Positions 44,802-55,057 are shown, counted from the first letter of the stretch. The stretch is DNA of 64,000 bases from Phytopythium helicoides (GCA_024867545.1 JANFNE010000032.1:496001-560000); one strand, 5' to 3'. Notes: a model not told the origin generated them from the sequence alone. Made by a program: numbers and translations.

Positions 44802-47054
44802 TCAAACAAAATTGTCGCGGTAGTTGTCCTTGGGATGACGATGGAGAGACTCGTTGATCGGCTCACCTTGGGCAGCCAGCGCTGTTGCCTTGGCGTCTGC
44901 CGAAGCTTTTAGAGCGTCGGCCTCCTTCGCCAGCGTCTTGACAGACGCGTAAACGGCGACAAAAGAGAGCAAGATCGTGACGCCCGCAATACCGAGAGCT
45001 AATCCCATCGGCGGGCCGTAGACACGTTGGGTCAGGCTGCTCGACTCGCTCGACTCGGCAAGTGCTGTAGTGCAGCGAGGACCACCCCACGACGCAGGGT
45101 GCGAGCACGAACACCGATTCTTGACGCACTTGCCCGTCACAAGTTTACTGTTCGCACTGCGAGAAACGGATGATCCGAGCGTGCAGTCTTCGTCGGTAGA
45201 GCAAAAGCCCTTGCCCGACACAGTCTTCATCGGATTGTCCGCGTCGACATACTCGGTGATATGCCCATCAATCCAACCCTTCGTCGGGTGACTTTTTGGA
45301 TCACAGCCAAGCTGAAACAACTGGTCCTCTGGCACCAGGCCATCTTCGTTCTGGTCTTGGTACAAGCGAATGTAGTCGATCTTCATGTACATCGGGAACG
45401 AATCGCAGATTGCGTTCGTCACCGGGTCTTTTCCGTCACCACGACAAGGAAAACCCGGGTTTGGTGGCGTCGTACCCCATGATCGTGAGAGTGCCACGTT
45501 GAAAATCACGTACATCGGCTCTTCCAGCATGACTTTCACCGGGTTGGAGCTGTTCTTATCTTGTGGTACATTGGCGAAAGCATCGTTCGTCACTTCGAAG
45601 ATGGGATGGCCGTCCAGCATCCAACGCACATAACCGCTCTCGCCTGTCACCCACTCAATCTGGTACACGAGATAATCCAAGTACGCGCCAACGTGGATCG
45701 GCCAGTTCGACGAAATAGCATCCATCTGATAGTTGAACGGAGGCATCGTGTTCGTCTTGGGAGTAGTTTCATTGCGAGGTGATACACACAGCTCGTTCGT
45801 GTTGTCCGGATCACAGAGGTAGGCTCCCATGTAAGAGTTCATAGCTGGGAAGCATGTGCCGTTGGAGTTGATGTTCCAATGTCCGAGTGAGGTGACATTG
45901 TCGATGTATCCATATTCTCCGTTGACATCTCCAGAGGCTGGACACGTGTCCACCGTGCATGTGTTGTCAGTGATACCCGCTTTAACAGACGCTGTTACCG
46001 ACTCATATGTCTGTGTTTTTGAAGCGTCCTTGACGCAAAAGTTGTTGGAAGCGTATCGCAGACCTTGGTACCATGATTTATGACCTCGCTGCTGCTGGTA
46101 ATAGGTCGTTGGAATGTCGATGTAGTTCGCGCCAGGGGTCTTGCAGTCGTAGGTGTACACGCAGTACGGGTTGGTAACATCGTAAGTCTTGGCGTCGGCA
46201 GGGAACAGTCGGAAGTTCGTTGGCATGCCTGGGGCAATCTGAAGCGAACTCGAAATGTGCGAGCCGCCGCCTTCCAGCAAGTCGATTTCCGGGGCTCCGC
46301 GTCCTTGGTTCGGGTTCATTCCGTATCCGGGGTTGTCGTCACACGCGCTGATGCGCTGGTTGTCTGGATTGAACACGTCTGGCTCGCACTTGTTGTATGA
46401 GAATGGCCACATGCGTGACGTGGAAGCACTAAAGATGGCTCGTCCTAAATTCCCGAGCAGCCAGATACCGGGCCACGTCGGATAAAACTTGTTGGTGGCA
46501 ACGGGCGCCGACTTCCCGAGCGCCAGATCTGGGTTCCCCGACTTGTCCGACACGGCTCCTGGTAGCTGCGCCTTTACCTCTAGCATGCCTCCCTGGAAAC
46601 AAAACTTGTTCCAAGACTGCACCATGGCAGCGCGGTAGTGGAAGTCGACGTCCTGGAAGTCTGGCGGGTTCAGGTACGCGTTGTAGACCCGGATGGTGTT
46701 GACCTCGTCCACGATCTTAATGTAGAAGTAGCACGTCCCGTCGTCATCACACGCCGTCGACGTCATGTTGTGCGAGTACAGCTCCAGCGCTCCGTTCACG
46801 CCGTCGGGTTTCTCCAGCGACGTCCACATGTGGTCGTCTCCCGGTCGGAAGCTGCGATTGGGCGTGTTGAACTCGTCGCTCATGACGAGCTCCCATGTTC
46901 GTCCTCGTGACGACACGTAGGTCTGTCGATCTTCTGGCGTCTCTGGGTCGACCCAGTCACGCATACCTGACTTGGTCGCGTACTCTTTGGACGCAGCGGC
47001 CGCCACCGCCACGAGAATCGCCGCCAGCAGCAGCGAGAGCTGCCGCCGCTCCAT
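44802..47054 (-). CDS. GH16 KRE6/SKN1-like beta-glucan protein, cluster member 2
   Basis: 750 aa. The frame is open upstream to 47567, but the ATG at 47054 is chosen because it starts a good signal peptide (MERRQLSLLLAAILVAVAAA) directly before the KEYATKSGMRDWVDP segment shared by the family. The GH16 domain has MSDEFNTPNRSF, WPGIWLLGNLGRAIF and the catalytic EIDLLE at 256-261. An EGF-like Cys motif and one C-terminal helix (about 690-712) follow, then a cytosolic tail ending KDNYRDNFV as in member 1. Expected at the plasma membrane or secretory pathway, acting on wall beta-glucan. Confidence 0.9.
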   Translation of the reverse strand: MERRQLSLLLAAILVAVAAAASKEYATKSGMRDWVDPETPEDRQTYVSSRGRTWELVMSDEFNTPNRSFRPGDDHMWTSLEKPDGVNGALELYSHNMTSTACDDDGTCYFYIKIVDEVNTIRVYNAYLNPPDFQDVDFHYRAAMVQSWNKFCFQGGMLEVKAQLPGAVSDKSGNPDLALGKSAPVATNKFYPTWPGIWLLGNLGRAIFSASTSRMWPFSYNKCEPDVFNPDNQRISACDDNPGYGMNPNQGRGAPEIDLLEGGGSHISSSLQIAPGMPTNFRLFPADAKTYDVTNPYCVYTYDCKTPGANYIDIPTTYYQQQRGHKSWYQGLRYASNNFCVKDASKTQTYESVTASVKAGITDNTCTVDTCPASGDVNGEYGYIDNVTSLGHWNINSNGTCFPAMNSYMGAYLCDPDNTNELCVSPRNETTPKTNTMPPFNYQMDAISSNWPIHVGAYLDYLVYQIEWVTGESGYVRWMLDGHPIFEVTNDAFANVPQDKNSSNPVKVMLEEPMYVIFNVALSRSWGTTPPNPGFPCRGDGKDPVTNAICDSFPMYMKIDYIRLYQDQNEDGLVPEDQLFQLGCDPKSHPTKGWIDGHITEYVDADNPMKTVSGKGFCSTDEDCTLGSSVSRSANSKLVTGKCVKNRCSCSHPASWGGPRCTTALAESSESSSLTQRVYGPPMGLALGIAGVTILLSFVAVYASVKTLAKEADALKASADAKATALAAQGEPINESLHRHPKDNYRDNFV

Positions 47055-47750
47055 TAGGCCTCGAAGTATACAAACCTCCTCTTGTCGAGAAGGTGCAGAT
47101 CTGGAAATGGCGGCCCGGCTTCTTATGGGCGCTTTCCTGTTCGAACGCAGGCCGCAAAAGCGGAAACCATATGGTTGCACCGTACCGTAAAATTGGCGGA
47201 TACTTGGATTTTGTATGCGGCAGAAGGGCCAACCGCATGATTGGCCAGCAAGTGCTCGAACTGGCGCCTCTACGCCGGCCCACTCTGCCGTTTTGCTGTG
47301 AGAACTCGAGCGGTTTGCGAGCATGTAAAAGTCTCGAACAGGACGAGGCTGCTCTACTGTAGTCGCAGCTATCATAGTGAGCAAGCAGCTCTTCGCGCGT
47401 CGAGAGCTCGCGGCTCGACAATCGACGCCAGCAGCAATGGGACAAACCCGCCACTTGCCAGCGGATGCCAGACGGTCGCCACGAAAACGAGAACGGCAAT
47501 GGCGTGCCTCTTGCGTATGTTTTTCGTCCAACCAGAGGGCTCGGCACCCCCTTTTTCGGCGAATCAAAACGACTAAACAGCGGCAGACGGGGCGGGGAAT
47601 TGATTAATAAGGGATAGGGAAGAATCCTGCAATTTTGTCGTTCGATTGTGATCTCGCAGACTGACTTGAGCTGCCTGCTCCTCCCCATTCCGACTTGAAA
47701 AAAAAAACGTTTTTTTTACAAACACAAAACGTATCTTTTGGCCTAGATGG
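47055..47750. promoter_or_regulatory. Promoter of GH16 member 2 and left inverted-repeat flank
   Basis: GTACCGTAA at 47182-47190 lies 128 bp upstream of the member 2 ATG, antisense to the gene. From about 47285 onward the sequence is the left arm of the large inverted repeat. It includes an A/T hairpin (47698-47717) just after the stop of the truncated GH16 copy. Confidence 0.5.
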
Positions 47751-49035
47751 CTACACGGCGCTGCTCTTCTCGACGGTCGAGCGGTTTGCGGGACTTGTGC
47801 CCGTGCTGCTTCGGTCTCTGCTTTCAGCCTTCTCCTGGCGAGAGGCCGCATTCGAAACTGCGTATCGCAGTCGAGCCTCCTTGTTGGCGTAGCAACAAGT
47901 TCCGATAGACACGACAAGAACCACGAAGGTCACGATGCCAGCTTGTAGTACGGACGGCCCGAACTCCGTCTGGTCGAACGGACTCGCCAACCCAGAAGAC
48001 ACCGACTGACCGACTGCAGTGGAGCACCGAGGACCGCCCCACGATCCCGGATACAGACAAGCACACCGATTGTTGGTGCACCGTCCTGTGATGAGCGCAA
48101 TTTCAGAACCACCGCTTCCCCTCCCGAGTGTACAATCTTCGTCAGTCGTGCAAAATCCCATACCTGCCACAGTCTCTACCGGGTTGTCGGCGTCTTCGTA
48201 TAAGTCAATATGACCTTCGATCCATTCCTTGGTGGGGTGGCTAGCAGGATCACAACCAACCTGAAAGTACTGGTCGTCAGGAACTTGTCCGTCTTCGTTC
48301 ATGTCCTGGTACAACCGAATGTAGTTGATCTTCATGTACATTGGGAACGCATCGCAGATTGCGTTGGTCACATTGTCCTTCCCATCGCCACGACACTCTT
48401 GACCCGGATTTGGTGGTGTTGTACCCCACGACTGCGAAAGTGCGACGTTAAAAATGATGTACATGGGCTCCTCTAACATTATTTTGACCGGATTGCTGTT
48501 GGTGTCGTCTTGTGGCACGTTGGAAAAAGCGTCACTCGATATCTCAAAGATTGGGTGACCGTCCAGCATCCACCGAGCATAACCGCTTGCACCCGTCACC
48601 CATTCGAGTTGGTACACGAGATAATCCAAGTACGCACCAACGTGGATCGGCCAGTTCGACGAGATAGCATCCATCTGATAGTTGAACGGAGTCATCGCAT
48701 TCGTCTTGGGAGTGGTTTCATTGCGAGGCGATACACACAGCTCGTTCGTGTTGTCCGGATCACAGAGGTAGGCTCCCATGTAAGAGTTCATAGCTGGGAA
48801 GCATGTGCCGTTGGAGTTGATGTTCCAATGTCCGAGTGAGGTGACATTGTCGATGTATCCATATTCTCCGTTGACGTCTCCAGAGGCTGGACACGTGTCC
48901 ACCGTGCATGAGTTGTTGGTGATCCCGGCCTTGACTGAAGCTGATACCGACGCGTAGGACTGAACAAGTGAGTCGTCCTTGATGCAGAAGTTGTTGGCCG
49001 CGTATCGTAGTCCTTGATACCATGACTTGTGACCT
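47285..49035. repeat. Left arm of 1.75-kb inverted repeat
   Basis: This segment is the reverse complement of 50482-52212. Positions pair with a constant sum of 99517 from 49035 down to about 47491. Then a 20-bp indel occurs (extra bases in the left arm near 47470-47490). The outer 200 bp is more diverged. The arm covers the 3' half of a GH16 gene, its 3' flank and promoter-like sequence. Confidence 0.88.
47751..49035 (-). pseudogene. 5'-truncated GH16 KRE6/SKN1-like copy, cluster member 3
   Basis: Homology to member 4 begins abruptly at about 49035, in the segment read GHKSWYQGLRYAANNFC, and runs to the stop at 47751. About 330 N-terminal residues, including the signal peptide and the EIDLLE catalytic motif, are missing. 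The sequence upstream is unrelated on this strand. The remaining frame is open without stops, and its 3' flank matches that of member 4. It differs from member 4 at a few sites, notably a short tract (about 48838-48862) that instead matches member 2, and KINYIRLY in place of KIDYIRLY. It cannot encode an active enzyme alone. Confidence 0.85.
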
Positions 49036-49483
49036 TGCTGGTTGATAGAATTTGATGTCTGTTGAGGCTGAAATGGTTGCTATCGCCTCGATTGCGGTAA
49101 CCGTGCGCACGATACTCACGTCGCTATAGAGTCCACTTGAAGGTGAACAATAGTGGTCATGACTCTGCCACACCCTCGAATCACTGATGTGTCGTGCACA
49201 GCTGTCATGGCAAAGCCGCTATGATAGTCGATACTATAGTGTTCTCGCCGTTAATTGAGGTAGTTGTTGGTTATCTGGTTGGCTATGGAAGGGATCACTC
49301 CATTCACCATGAGATCGTCAAGGTATACACGTTCACGGCACAAGTGTAACGTATAGTACCGTAATACCTACAACCTATTACGATTTGCACCTTGCAGCCT
49401 CGTCGCCCCAGTTCGCATTTTTCGCTCAGCACGAACATCGAGGTAAAACAGCCCTCAAGCTCGCGGACTCTCTCAAAGCTGTA
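49036..49483. promoter_or_regulatory. Promoter of GH16 member 4, spacer of the inverted repeat
   Basis: About 49280-49410 matches the upstream region of member 1 in inverted orientation. GTACCGTAA at 49356-49364 is about 120 bp before the ATG at 49484. Upstream of 49280 nothing is recognised. Confidence 0.55.
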
Positions 49484-51766
49484 ATGAATCGGCTGCTTGA
49501 CGGCCGACCAGCTCTCGCTCTCGTCGCGCTCCTTGTTTTCTTGACACATGCCACACACCTCTCTCAAGCCGCGTCCTCCAAGCAGTACACCACCAAGTCG
49601 GGGATACGAGACTGGGTCGACCCAGAGACGCCAGAAGATCGACAGACCTACGTGTCGTCACGAGGACGAACATGGGAGCTCGTCATGAGCGACGAGTTCA
49701 ACACGCCCAATCGCAGCTTCCGACCGGGAGACGACCACATGTGGACGTCGCTGGAGAAACCCGACGGCGTGAACGGAGCGCTGGAGCTGTACTCGCACAA
49801 CATGACGTCGACGGCGTGTGATGACGACGGGACGTGCTACTTCTACATCAAGGCCATTGACGAAGTCAACACGATTTACACTTACAACGCGTATCTGAAC
49901 CCTCCGGGATACGAGTACGTCGACTTCTTCTATCGTGGTGCGATGGTGCAGTCTTGGAACAAGTTTTGTTTCCAGGGAGGCATGCTCGAGGTGAATGTAC
50001 AACTCCCTGGTGCGGTCACGAATGAGTCTGGGAATCCAGATTTGGCACTTGGCAAGTCGGCTCCGGTTGCGACGAACAAGTTCTATCCGACGTGGCCCGG
50101 CATTTGGATGATGGGAAACCTCGGACGAGCCATCTTCAGCGGATCGACCTCGCGCATCTGGCCATTCTCGCACAATAGGTGCGAACCGGAGGTGTTTAAT
50201 CCAGAGAATATGCGCATCAGTGCTTGCAATGACACACCAGGATACGGCATGCATCCGAATCAGGGACGCGGAGCTCCGGAGATCGATTTGTTGGAAGGAG
50301 GTGGCTCTCATATCTCGAGCTCGCTTCAGATTGGGCCAGGCATGCCAACGAACTTCCGACTGTTTCCTGCTGATACGGAGAAGTACGACTCGACAAACCC
50401 GTACTGTGTGTATAGTTATAACTGCCAGACTCCCGGTGCGAACTACATCGATATCCCGACGGACTACTACCAAGAAGAGCGAGGTCACAAGTCATGGTAT
50501 CAAGGACTACGATACGCGGCCAACAACTTCTGCATCAAGGACGACTCACTTGTTCAGTCCTACGCGTCGGTATCAGCTTCAGTCAAGGCCGGGATCACCA
50601 ACAACTCATGCACGGTGGACACGTGTCCAGCCTCTGGAGACGTCAACGGAGAATACGGATATATAGACAACAACACAGCACTCGGACATTGGAACATCAA
50701 CTCCAACGGCACATGCTTCCCAGCTATGAACTCTTACATGGGAGCCTACCTCTGTGATCCGGACAACACGAACGAGCTGTGTGTATCGCCTCGCAATGAA
50801 ACCACTCCCAAGACGAATGCGATGACTCCGTTCAACTATCAGATGGATGCTATCTCGTCGAACTGGCCGATCCACGTTGGTGCGTACTTGGATTATCTCG
50901 TGTACCAACTCGAATGGGTGACGGGTGCAAGCGGTTATGCTCGGTGGATGCTGGACGGTCACCCAATCTTTGAGATATCGAGTGACGCTTTTTCCAACGT
51001 GCCACAAGACGACACCAACAGCAATCCGGTCAAAATAATGTTAGAGGAGCCCATGTACATCATTTTTAACGTCGCACTTTCGCAGTCGTGGGGTACAACA
51101 CCACCAAATCCGGGTCAAGAGTGTCGTGGCGATGGGAAGGACAATGTGACCAACGCAATCTGCGATGCGTTCCCAATGTACATGAAGATCGACTACATTC
51201 GGTTGTACCAGGACATGAACGAAGACGGACAAGTTCCTGACGACCAGTACTTTCAGGTTGGTTGTGATCCTGCTAGCCACCCCACCAAGGAATGGATCGA
51301 AGGTCATATTGACTTATACGAAGACGCCGACAACCCGGTAGAGACTGTGGCAGGTATGGGATTTTGCACGACTGACGAAGATTGTACACTCGGGAGGGGA
51401 AGCGGTGGTTCTGAAATTGCGCTCATCACAGGACGGTGCACCAACAATCGGTGTGCTTGTCTGTATCCGGGATCGTGGGGCGGTCCTCGGTGCTCCACTG
51501 CAGTCGGTCAGTCGGTGTCTTCTGGGTTGGCGAGTCCGTTCGACCAGACGGAGTTCGGGCCGTCCGTACTACAAGCTGGCATCGTGACCTTCGTGGTTCT
51601 TGTCGTGTCTATCGGAACTTGTTGCTACGCCAACAAGGAGGCTCGACTGCGATACGCAGTTTCGAATGCGGCCTCTCGCCAGGAGAAGGCTGAAAGCAGA
51701 GACCGAAGCAGCACGGGCACAAGTCCCGCAAACCGCTCGACCGTCGAGAAGAGCAGCGCCGTGTAG
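49484..51766 (+). CDS. GH16 KRE6/SKN1-like beta-glucan protein, cluster member 4
   Basis: 760 aa; the only member on the plus strand. The open frame reaches back to 49385, but that codon is TTG; the ATG at 49484 (MNRLLDGRPALALVALL) begins the signal peptide. The GH16 domain carries MSDEFNTPNRSF, WPGIWMMGNLGRAIF and the catalytic EIDLLE at 266-271. An EGF-like segment (CTNNRCACLYPGSWGGPRC), a C-terminal helix (about 695-715) and a tail ending STVEKSSAV follow. The 5' half is nearly identical to member 1, and the 3' half is nearly identical to truncated member 3 in inverted orientation. Confidence 0.9.
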   Translation: MNRLLDGRPALALVALLVFLTHATHLSQAASSKQYTTKSGIRDWVDPETPEDRQTYVSSRGRTWELVMSDEFNTPNRSFRPGDDHMWTSLEKPDGVNGALELYSHNMTSTACDDDGTCYFYIKAIDEVNTIYTYNAYLNPPGYEYVDFFYRGAMVQSWNKFCFQGGMLEVNVQLPGAVTNESGNPDLALGKSAPVATNKFYPTWPGIWMMGNLGRAIFSGSTSRIWPFSHNRCEPEVFNPENMRISACNDTPGYGMHPNQGRGAPEIDLLEGGGSHISSSLQIGPGMPTNFRLFPADTEKYDSTNPYCVYSYNCQTPGANYIDIPTDYYQEERGHKSWYQGLRYAANNFCIKDDSLVQSYASVSASVKAGITNNSCTVDTCPASGDVNGEYGYIDNNTALGHWNINSNGTCFPAMNSYMGAYLCDPDNTNELCVSPRNETTPKTNAMTPFNYQMDAISSNWPIHVGAYLDYLVYQLEWVTGASGYARWMLDGHPIFEISSDAFSNVPQDDTNSNPVKIMLEEPMYIIFNVALSQSWGTTPPNPGQECRGDGKDNVTNAICDAFPMYMKIDYIRLYQDMNEDGQVPDDQYFQVGCDPASHPTKEWIEGHIDLYEDADNPVETVAGMGFCTTDEDCTLGRGSGGSEIALITGRCTNNRCACLYPGSWGGPRCSTAVGQSVSSGLASPFDQTEFGPSVLQAGIVTFVVLVVSIGTCCYANKEARLRYAVSNAASRQEKAESRDRSSTGTSPANRSTVEKSSAV

Positions 51767-52212
51767 CCATCTAGGCCAAAAGATACGTTTTGTGTTTGTA
51801 AAAAAAACGTTTTTTTTTTCAAGTCGGAATGGGGAGGAGCAGGCAGCTCAAGTCAGTCTGCGAGATCACAATCGAACGACAAAATTGCAGGATTCTTCCC
51901 TATCCCTTATTAATCAATTCCCCGCCCCGTCTGCCGCTGTTTAGTCGTTTTGATTCGCCGAAAAAGGGGGTGCCGAGCCCTCTGGTTGGACGAAAAACAT
52001 ACGCAAGAGGCACGCCATTGCCGTTCTCACATCCGCTGGCAAGTGGCGGGTTTGTCCCATTGCTGCTGGCGTCGATTGACGAGCCGCGAGCTCTCGACGC
52101 GCGAAGAGCTGCTTGCTCACTATGATAGCTGCGACTACAGTAGAGCAGCCTCGTCCGGTTCGAGGCTTCTACACGCTCGCAAATCGCTCGAGATCTCACA
52201 GCGAAATGCCAC
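50482..52212. repeat. Right arm of 1.75-kb inverted repeat
   Basis: Reverse complement of 47285-49035. It includes the 3' half of GH16 member 4, its 3' flank and a stretch equivalent to the distal promoter of member 2. That stretch here sits without its gene, ahead of the 3' end of member 5. Confidence 0.88.
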
Positions 52213-52280
52213 AAGTGCGCCATCTTCATTAGCCCTTTTGAACGTCAATACATAAGAAGGATACTTTTCTGCTTACATGG
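51767..52280. other. Intergenic between GH16 members 4 and 5 (convergent)
   Basis: Contains an A8-CG-T10 inverted repeat (51800-51819) soon after the member 4 stop, and copied promoter-like sequence up to about 52212. No gene. Confidence 0.5.
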
Positions 52281-54563
52281 CTACACATCGCTACTTTTCA
52301 TGATTGTCGAATGGTTTGGCAGGCTTGTGACCATACTGCTTCGGTCTCCGCTTTCAGCCTTCTCCTGGCGAGAGGCCGCATTCGAAACTGCATATCGCAG
52401 TCGAGCCTCCTTGTTGGCGTAGCAACAAGTCCAGATTGATGCGACAAGAACCACGAAGGTCACAACACCGGCCTCCAGCACCGACGGCCCGAACTCCGTC
52501 TGGTCGAACGGACTCGCCAACCCAGAAGACACCGACTGACCGACTGCAGTGGAGCACCGAGGACCGCCCCACGATCCCGGATACAGACAAGCACACCGAT
52601 TGTTGGTGCACCGTCCCGTGGCGAGCGCAATTTCAGAACCACCGCTTCCCCTCCCGAGTGTACAATCTTCGTCAGTCGTGCAAAATCCCATACCTGCCAC
52701 AGTCTCTACCGGGTTGTCGGCGTCTTCGTATTCGCTGATGTGACCTTCGATCCATTCCTTGGTGGGGTGGCTAGCAGGATCACAACCAACCTGAAAGTAT
52801 TGGTCGTCAGGAACTTGTCCGTCTTCGTTCATGTCCTGGTACAACCGAATGTAGTCGATTTTCATGTACATTGGGAACGCATCGCAGATTGCGTTGGTCA
52901 CATTGTCCTTCCCATCGCCACGACACTCTTGACCCGGATTTGGTGGCACTGCGCCCCACGATCGAGAAAGTGCGACGTTAAATATCACATACATCGGTTC
53001 TTCCAGCATCAACTTCACCGGGTTGCTGTTGGTGTCGTCTTGTGGCACGTTGGAAAAAGCGTCACTCGATATCTCAAAGATTGGGTGACCGTCCAGCATC
53101 CAACGCACATAACCGCTTGCACCCGTCACCCATTCGAGTTGGTACACGAGATAATCCAAGTACGCACCAACGTGGATCGGCCAGTTCGACGAGATAGCAT
53201 CCATCTGATAGTTGAATGGCGCCATCGTGTTCGTTTTCGGTGTGGTTTCATTGCGAGGCGATACACACAGCTCGTTCGTGTTGTCCGGATCACAGAGGTA
53301 GGCTCCCATGTAAGAGTTCATAGCTGGGAAGCATGTGCCGTTGGAGTTGATGTTCCAATGTCCGAGTGCTGTGTTGTTGTCTATATATCCGTATTCTCCG
53401 TTGACGTCTCCAGAGGCTGGACACGTGTCCACCGTGCATGAGTTGTTGGTGATCCCGGCCTTGACTGAAGCTGTTACCGACTCATAGGTTTGCCGTTTTA
53501 AAGCACTTTTAACGCAAAAGTTGTTGGCCGCGTATCGTAGTCCTTGATACCATGACTTGTGACCTCGCTCTTCTTGGTAGTAGTCCGTCGGGATATCGAT
53601 GTAGTTCGCACCGGGAGTCTGGCAGTTATAACTATACACACAGTACGGGTTTGTCGAGTCGTACTTCTCCGTATCAGCAGGAAACAGTCGGAAGTTCGTT
53701 GGCATGCCTGGTCCAATCTGAAGTGAACTCGAGATATGAGAGCCACCTCCTTCCAACAAATCGATCTCTGGAGCTCCGCGTCCCTGATTCGGATTTAAAC
53801 CGAATCCTGGTGTGTCATTGCAAGCACTGATACGCTGGTTTTCGGGATTAAACACCTCCGGTTCGCACCTATTGTACGAGAATGGCCAGATGCGTGATGT
53901 TGACCCAGTGAAGATAGCTCGTCCGAGGTTTCCCATCATCCAAATGCCGGGCCACGTCGGATAGAACCTGTTCGTCGCAACCGGAGCCGACTTGCCAAGT
54001 GCCAAATCTGGATTCCCAGACTCATTCGTGACCGCACCAGGGAGCGTTGCACTCACCTCGAGCATGCCTCCCTGGAAACAAAACTTGTTCCAAGACTGCA
54101 CCATCGCACCACGATAGAAGAAGTCGACGTACTCGTATCCCGGAGGGTTCAGATACGCGTTGTAAGTGTAAATCGTGTTGACTTCGTCAATGGCCTTGAT
54201 GTAGAAGTAGCACGTCCCGTCGTCATCACACGCCGTCGACGTCATGTTGTGCGAGTACAGCTCCAGCGCTCCGTTCACGCCGTCGGGTTTCTCCAGCGAC
54301 GTCCACATGTGGTCGTCTCCCGGTCGGAAGCTGCGATTGGGCGTGTTGAACTCGTCGCTCATGACGAGCTCCCATGTTCGTCCTCGTGACGACACGTAGG
54401 TCTGTCGATCTTCTGGCGTCTCTGGGTCGACCCAGTCTCGTATCCCCGACTTGGTGGTGTACTGCTTGGAGGACGCGGCTTGAGAGAGGTGTGTGGCATG
54501 TGTCAAAAAACCAAGGAGCGCGACGAGAGCGAGAGCTGGTCGGTCGTCAATCAACCGATGCAT
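52281..54563 (-). CDS. GH16 KRE6/SKN1-like beta-glucan protein, cluster member 5
   Basis: 760 aa. An in-frame ATG exists at 54656, but the ATG at 54563 (MHRLIDDRPALALVALLGF) aligns with the start of member 4 and begins the signal peptide. Catalytic EIDLLE is at 266-271. WPGIWMMGNLGRAIF, the EGF-like Cys motif and a C-terminal helix (about 695-715) are present; the tail ends HSTIMKSSDV. The C-terminal third is close to members 3 and 4 with scattered replacements, and some tracts (e.g. PENQRISACNDTPGFGLNP) are distinct. Same inferred role in wall glucan assembly. Confidence 0.9.
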   Translation of the reverse strand: MHRLIDDRPALALVALLGFLTHATHLSQAASSKQYTTKSGIRDWVDPETPEDRQTYVSSRGRTWELVMSDEFNTPNRSFRPGDDHMWTSLEKPDGVNGALELYSHNMTSTACDDDGTCYFYIKAIDEVNTIYTYNAYLNPPGYEYVDFFYRGAMVQSWNKFCFQGGMLEVSATLPGAVTNESGNPDLALGKSAPVATNRFYPTWPGIWMMGNLGRAIFTGSTSRIWPFSYNRCEPEVFNPENQRISACNDTPGFGLNPNQGRGAPEIDLLEGGGSHISSSLQIGPGMPTNFRLFPADTEKYDSTNPYCVYSYNCQTPGANYIDIPTDYYQEERGHKSWYQGLRYAANNFCVKSALKRQTYESVTASVKAGITNNSCTVDTCPASGDVNGEYGYIDNNTALGHWNINSNGTCFPAMNSYMGAYLCDPDNTNELCVSPRNETTPKTNTMAPFNYQMDAISSNWPIHVGAYLDYLVYQLEWVTGASGYVRWMLDGHPIFEISSDAFSNVPQDDTNSNPVKLMLEEPMYVIFNVALSRSWGAVPPNPGQECRGDGKDNVTNAICDAFPMYMKIDYIRLYQDMNEDGQVPDDQYFQVGCDPASHPTKEWIEGHISEYEDADNPVETVAGMGFCTTDEDCTLGRGSGGSEIALATGRCTNNRCACLYPGSWGGPRCSTAVGQSVSSGLASPFDQTEFGPSVLEAGVVTFVVLVASIWTCCYANKEARLRYAVSNAASRQEKAESGDRSSMVTSLPNHSTIMKSSDV

Positions 54564-54795
54564 CCTGACTTTCTGCCGGCCTCTATCGGTCTTGAAATTC
54601 GCCGACCACTCTTGGAGTGGAGGTCGAGTCTTGCGAGCAAAAATGCGGACTGGCATCGGTGCCGTGCCGCAACTTCCCGTGAGAAAAAAATCTCCGATCG
54701 CTGCAGCTGCTTGGTGTCCGACGCTCTCGAGGTTGCAGTTTTAATCAAAATCATGTCACAACAACGTGGCAACGGAGATGAAGAACCAATCAAGT

Positions 54796-54851
54796 ACCGT
54801 AAGTTACGCTCTTGAAGACACAGGTATGTCTTCAAGAGCGTAACTTACGGT
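54796..54851. repeat. Perfect palindrome, 25-bp arms with 6-bp loop
   Basis: Arm 1 is 54796-54820 (starts ACCGTAAGTT), the loop is CAGGTA, and arm 2 is 54827-54851. All 25 base pairs match. It lies 233 bp upstream of GH16 member 5 and 620 bp upstream of the Fanzor ORF. Confidence 0.95.
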
Positions 54852-55057
54852 GCTGCCCAATTGACAAGCTGGCAGCGCAGTTCGTCAGCTTCAAGCGGGT
54901 TGCGCGATGCCCTCCCCAGCGATGACAACAGCACTGCATGGACACTTCATATTGCTTGTTGAAGATGCCATAGGAAGGATCTCCAGAGCTCCATCATGAG
55001 CCTCGGCAAGCTAGTAAAGCGGCCTTTGCCGCTCTGCCTGCATACACGTAAACGGTC

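Noticed and set aside
47055..47567. In-frame 171-codon N-terminal extension of GH16 member 2
   Set aside because: A signal peptide starts at 47054, and the upstream part is promoter sequence that also occurs as non-coding DNA in the right inverted-repeat arm.
49385..49483. In-frame extension of GH16 member 4
   Set aside because: It begins at a TTG, and the paralogues start at the codon equivalent to 49484.
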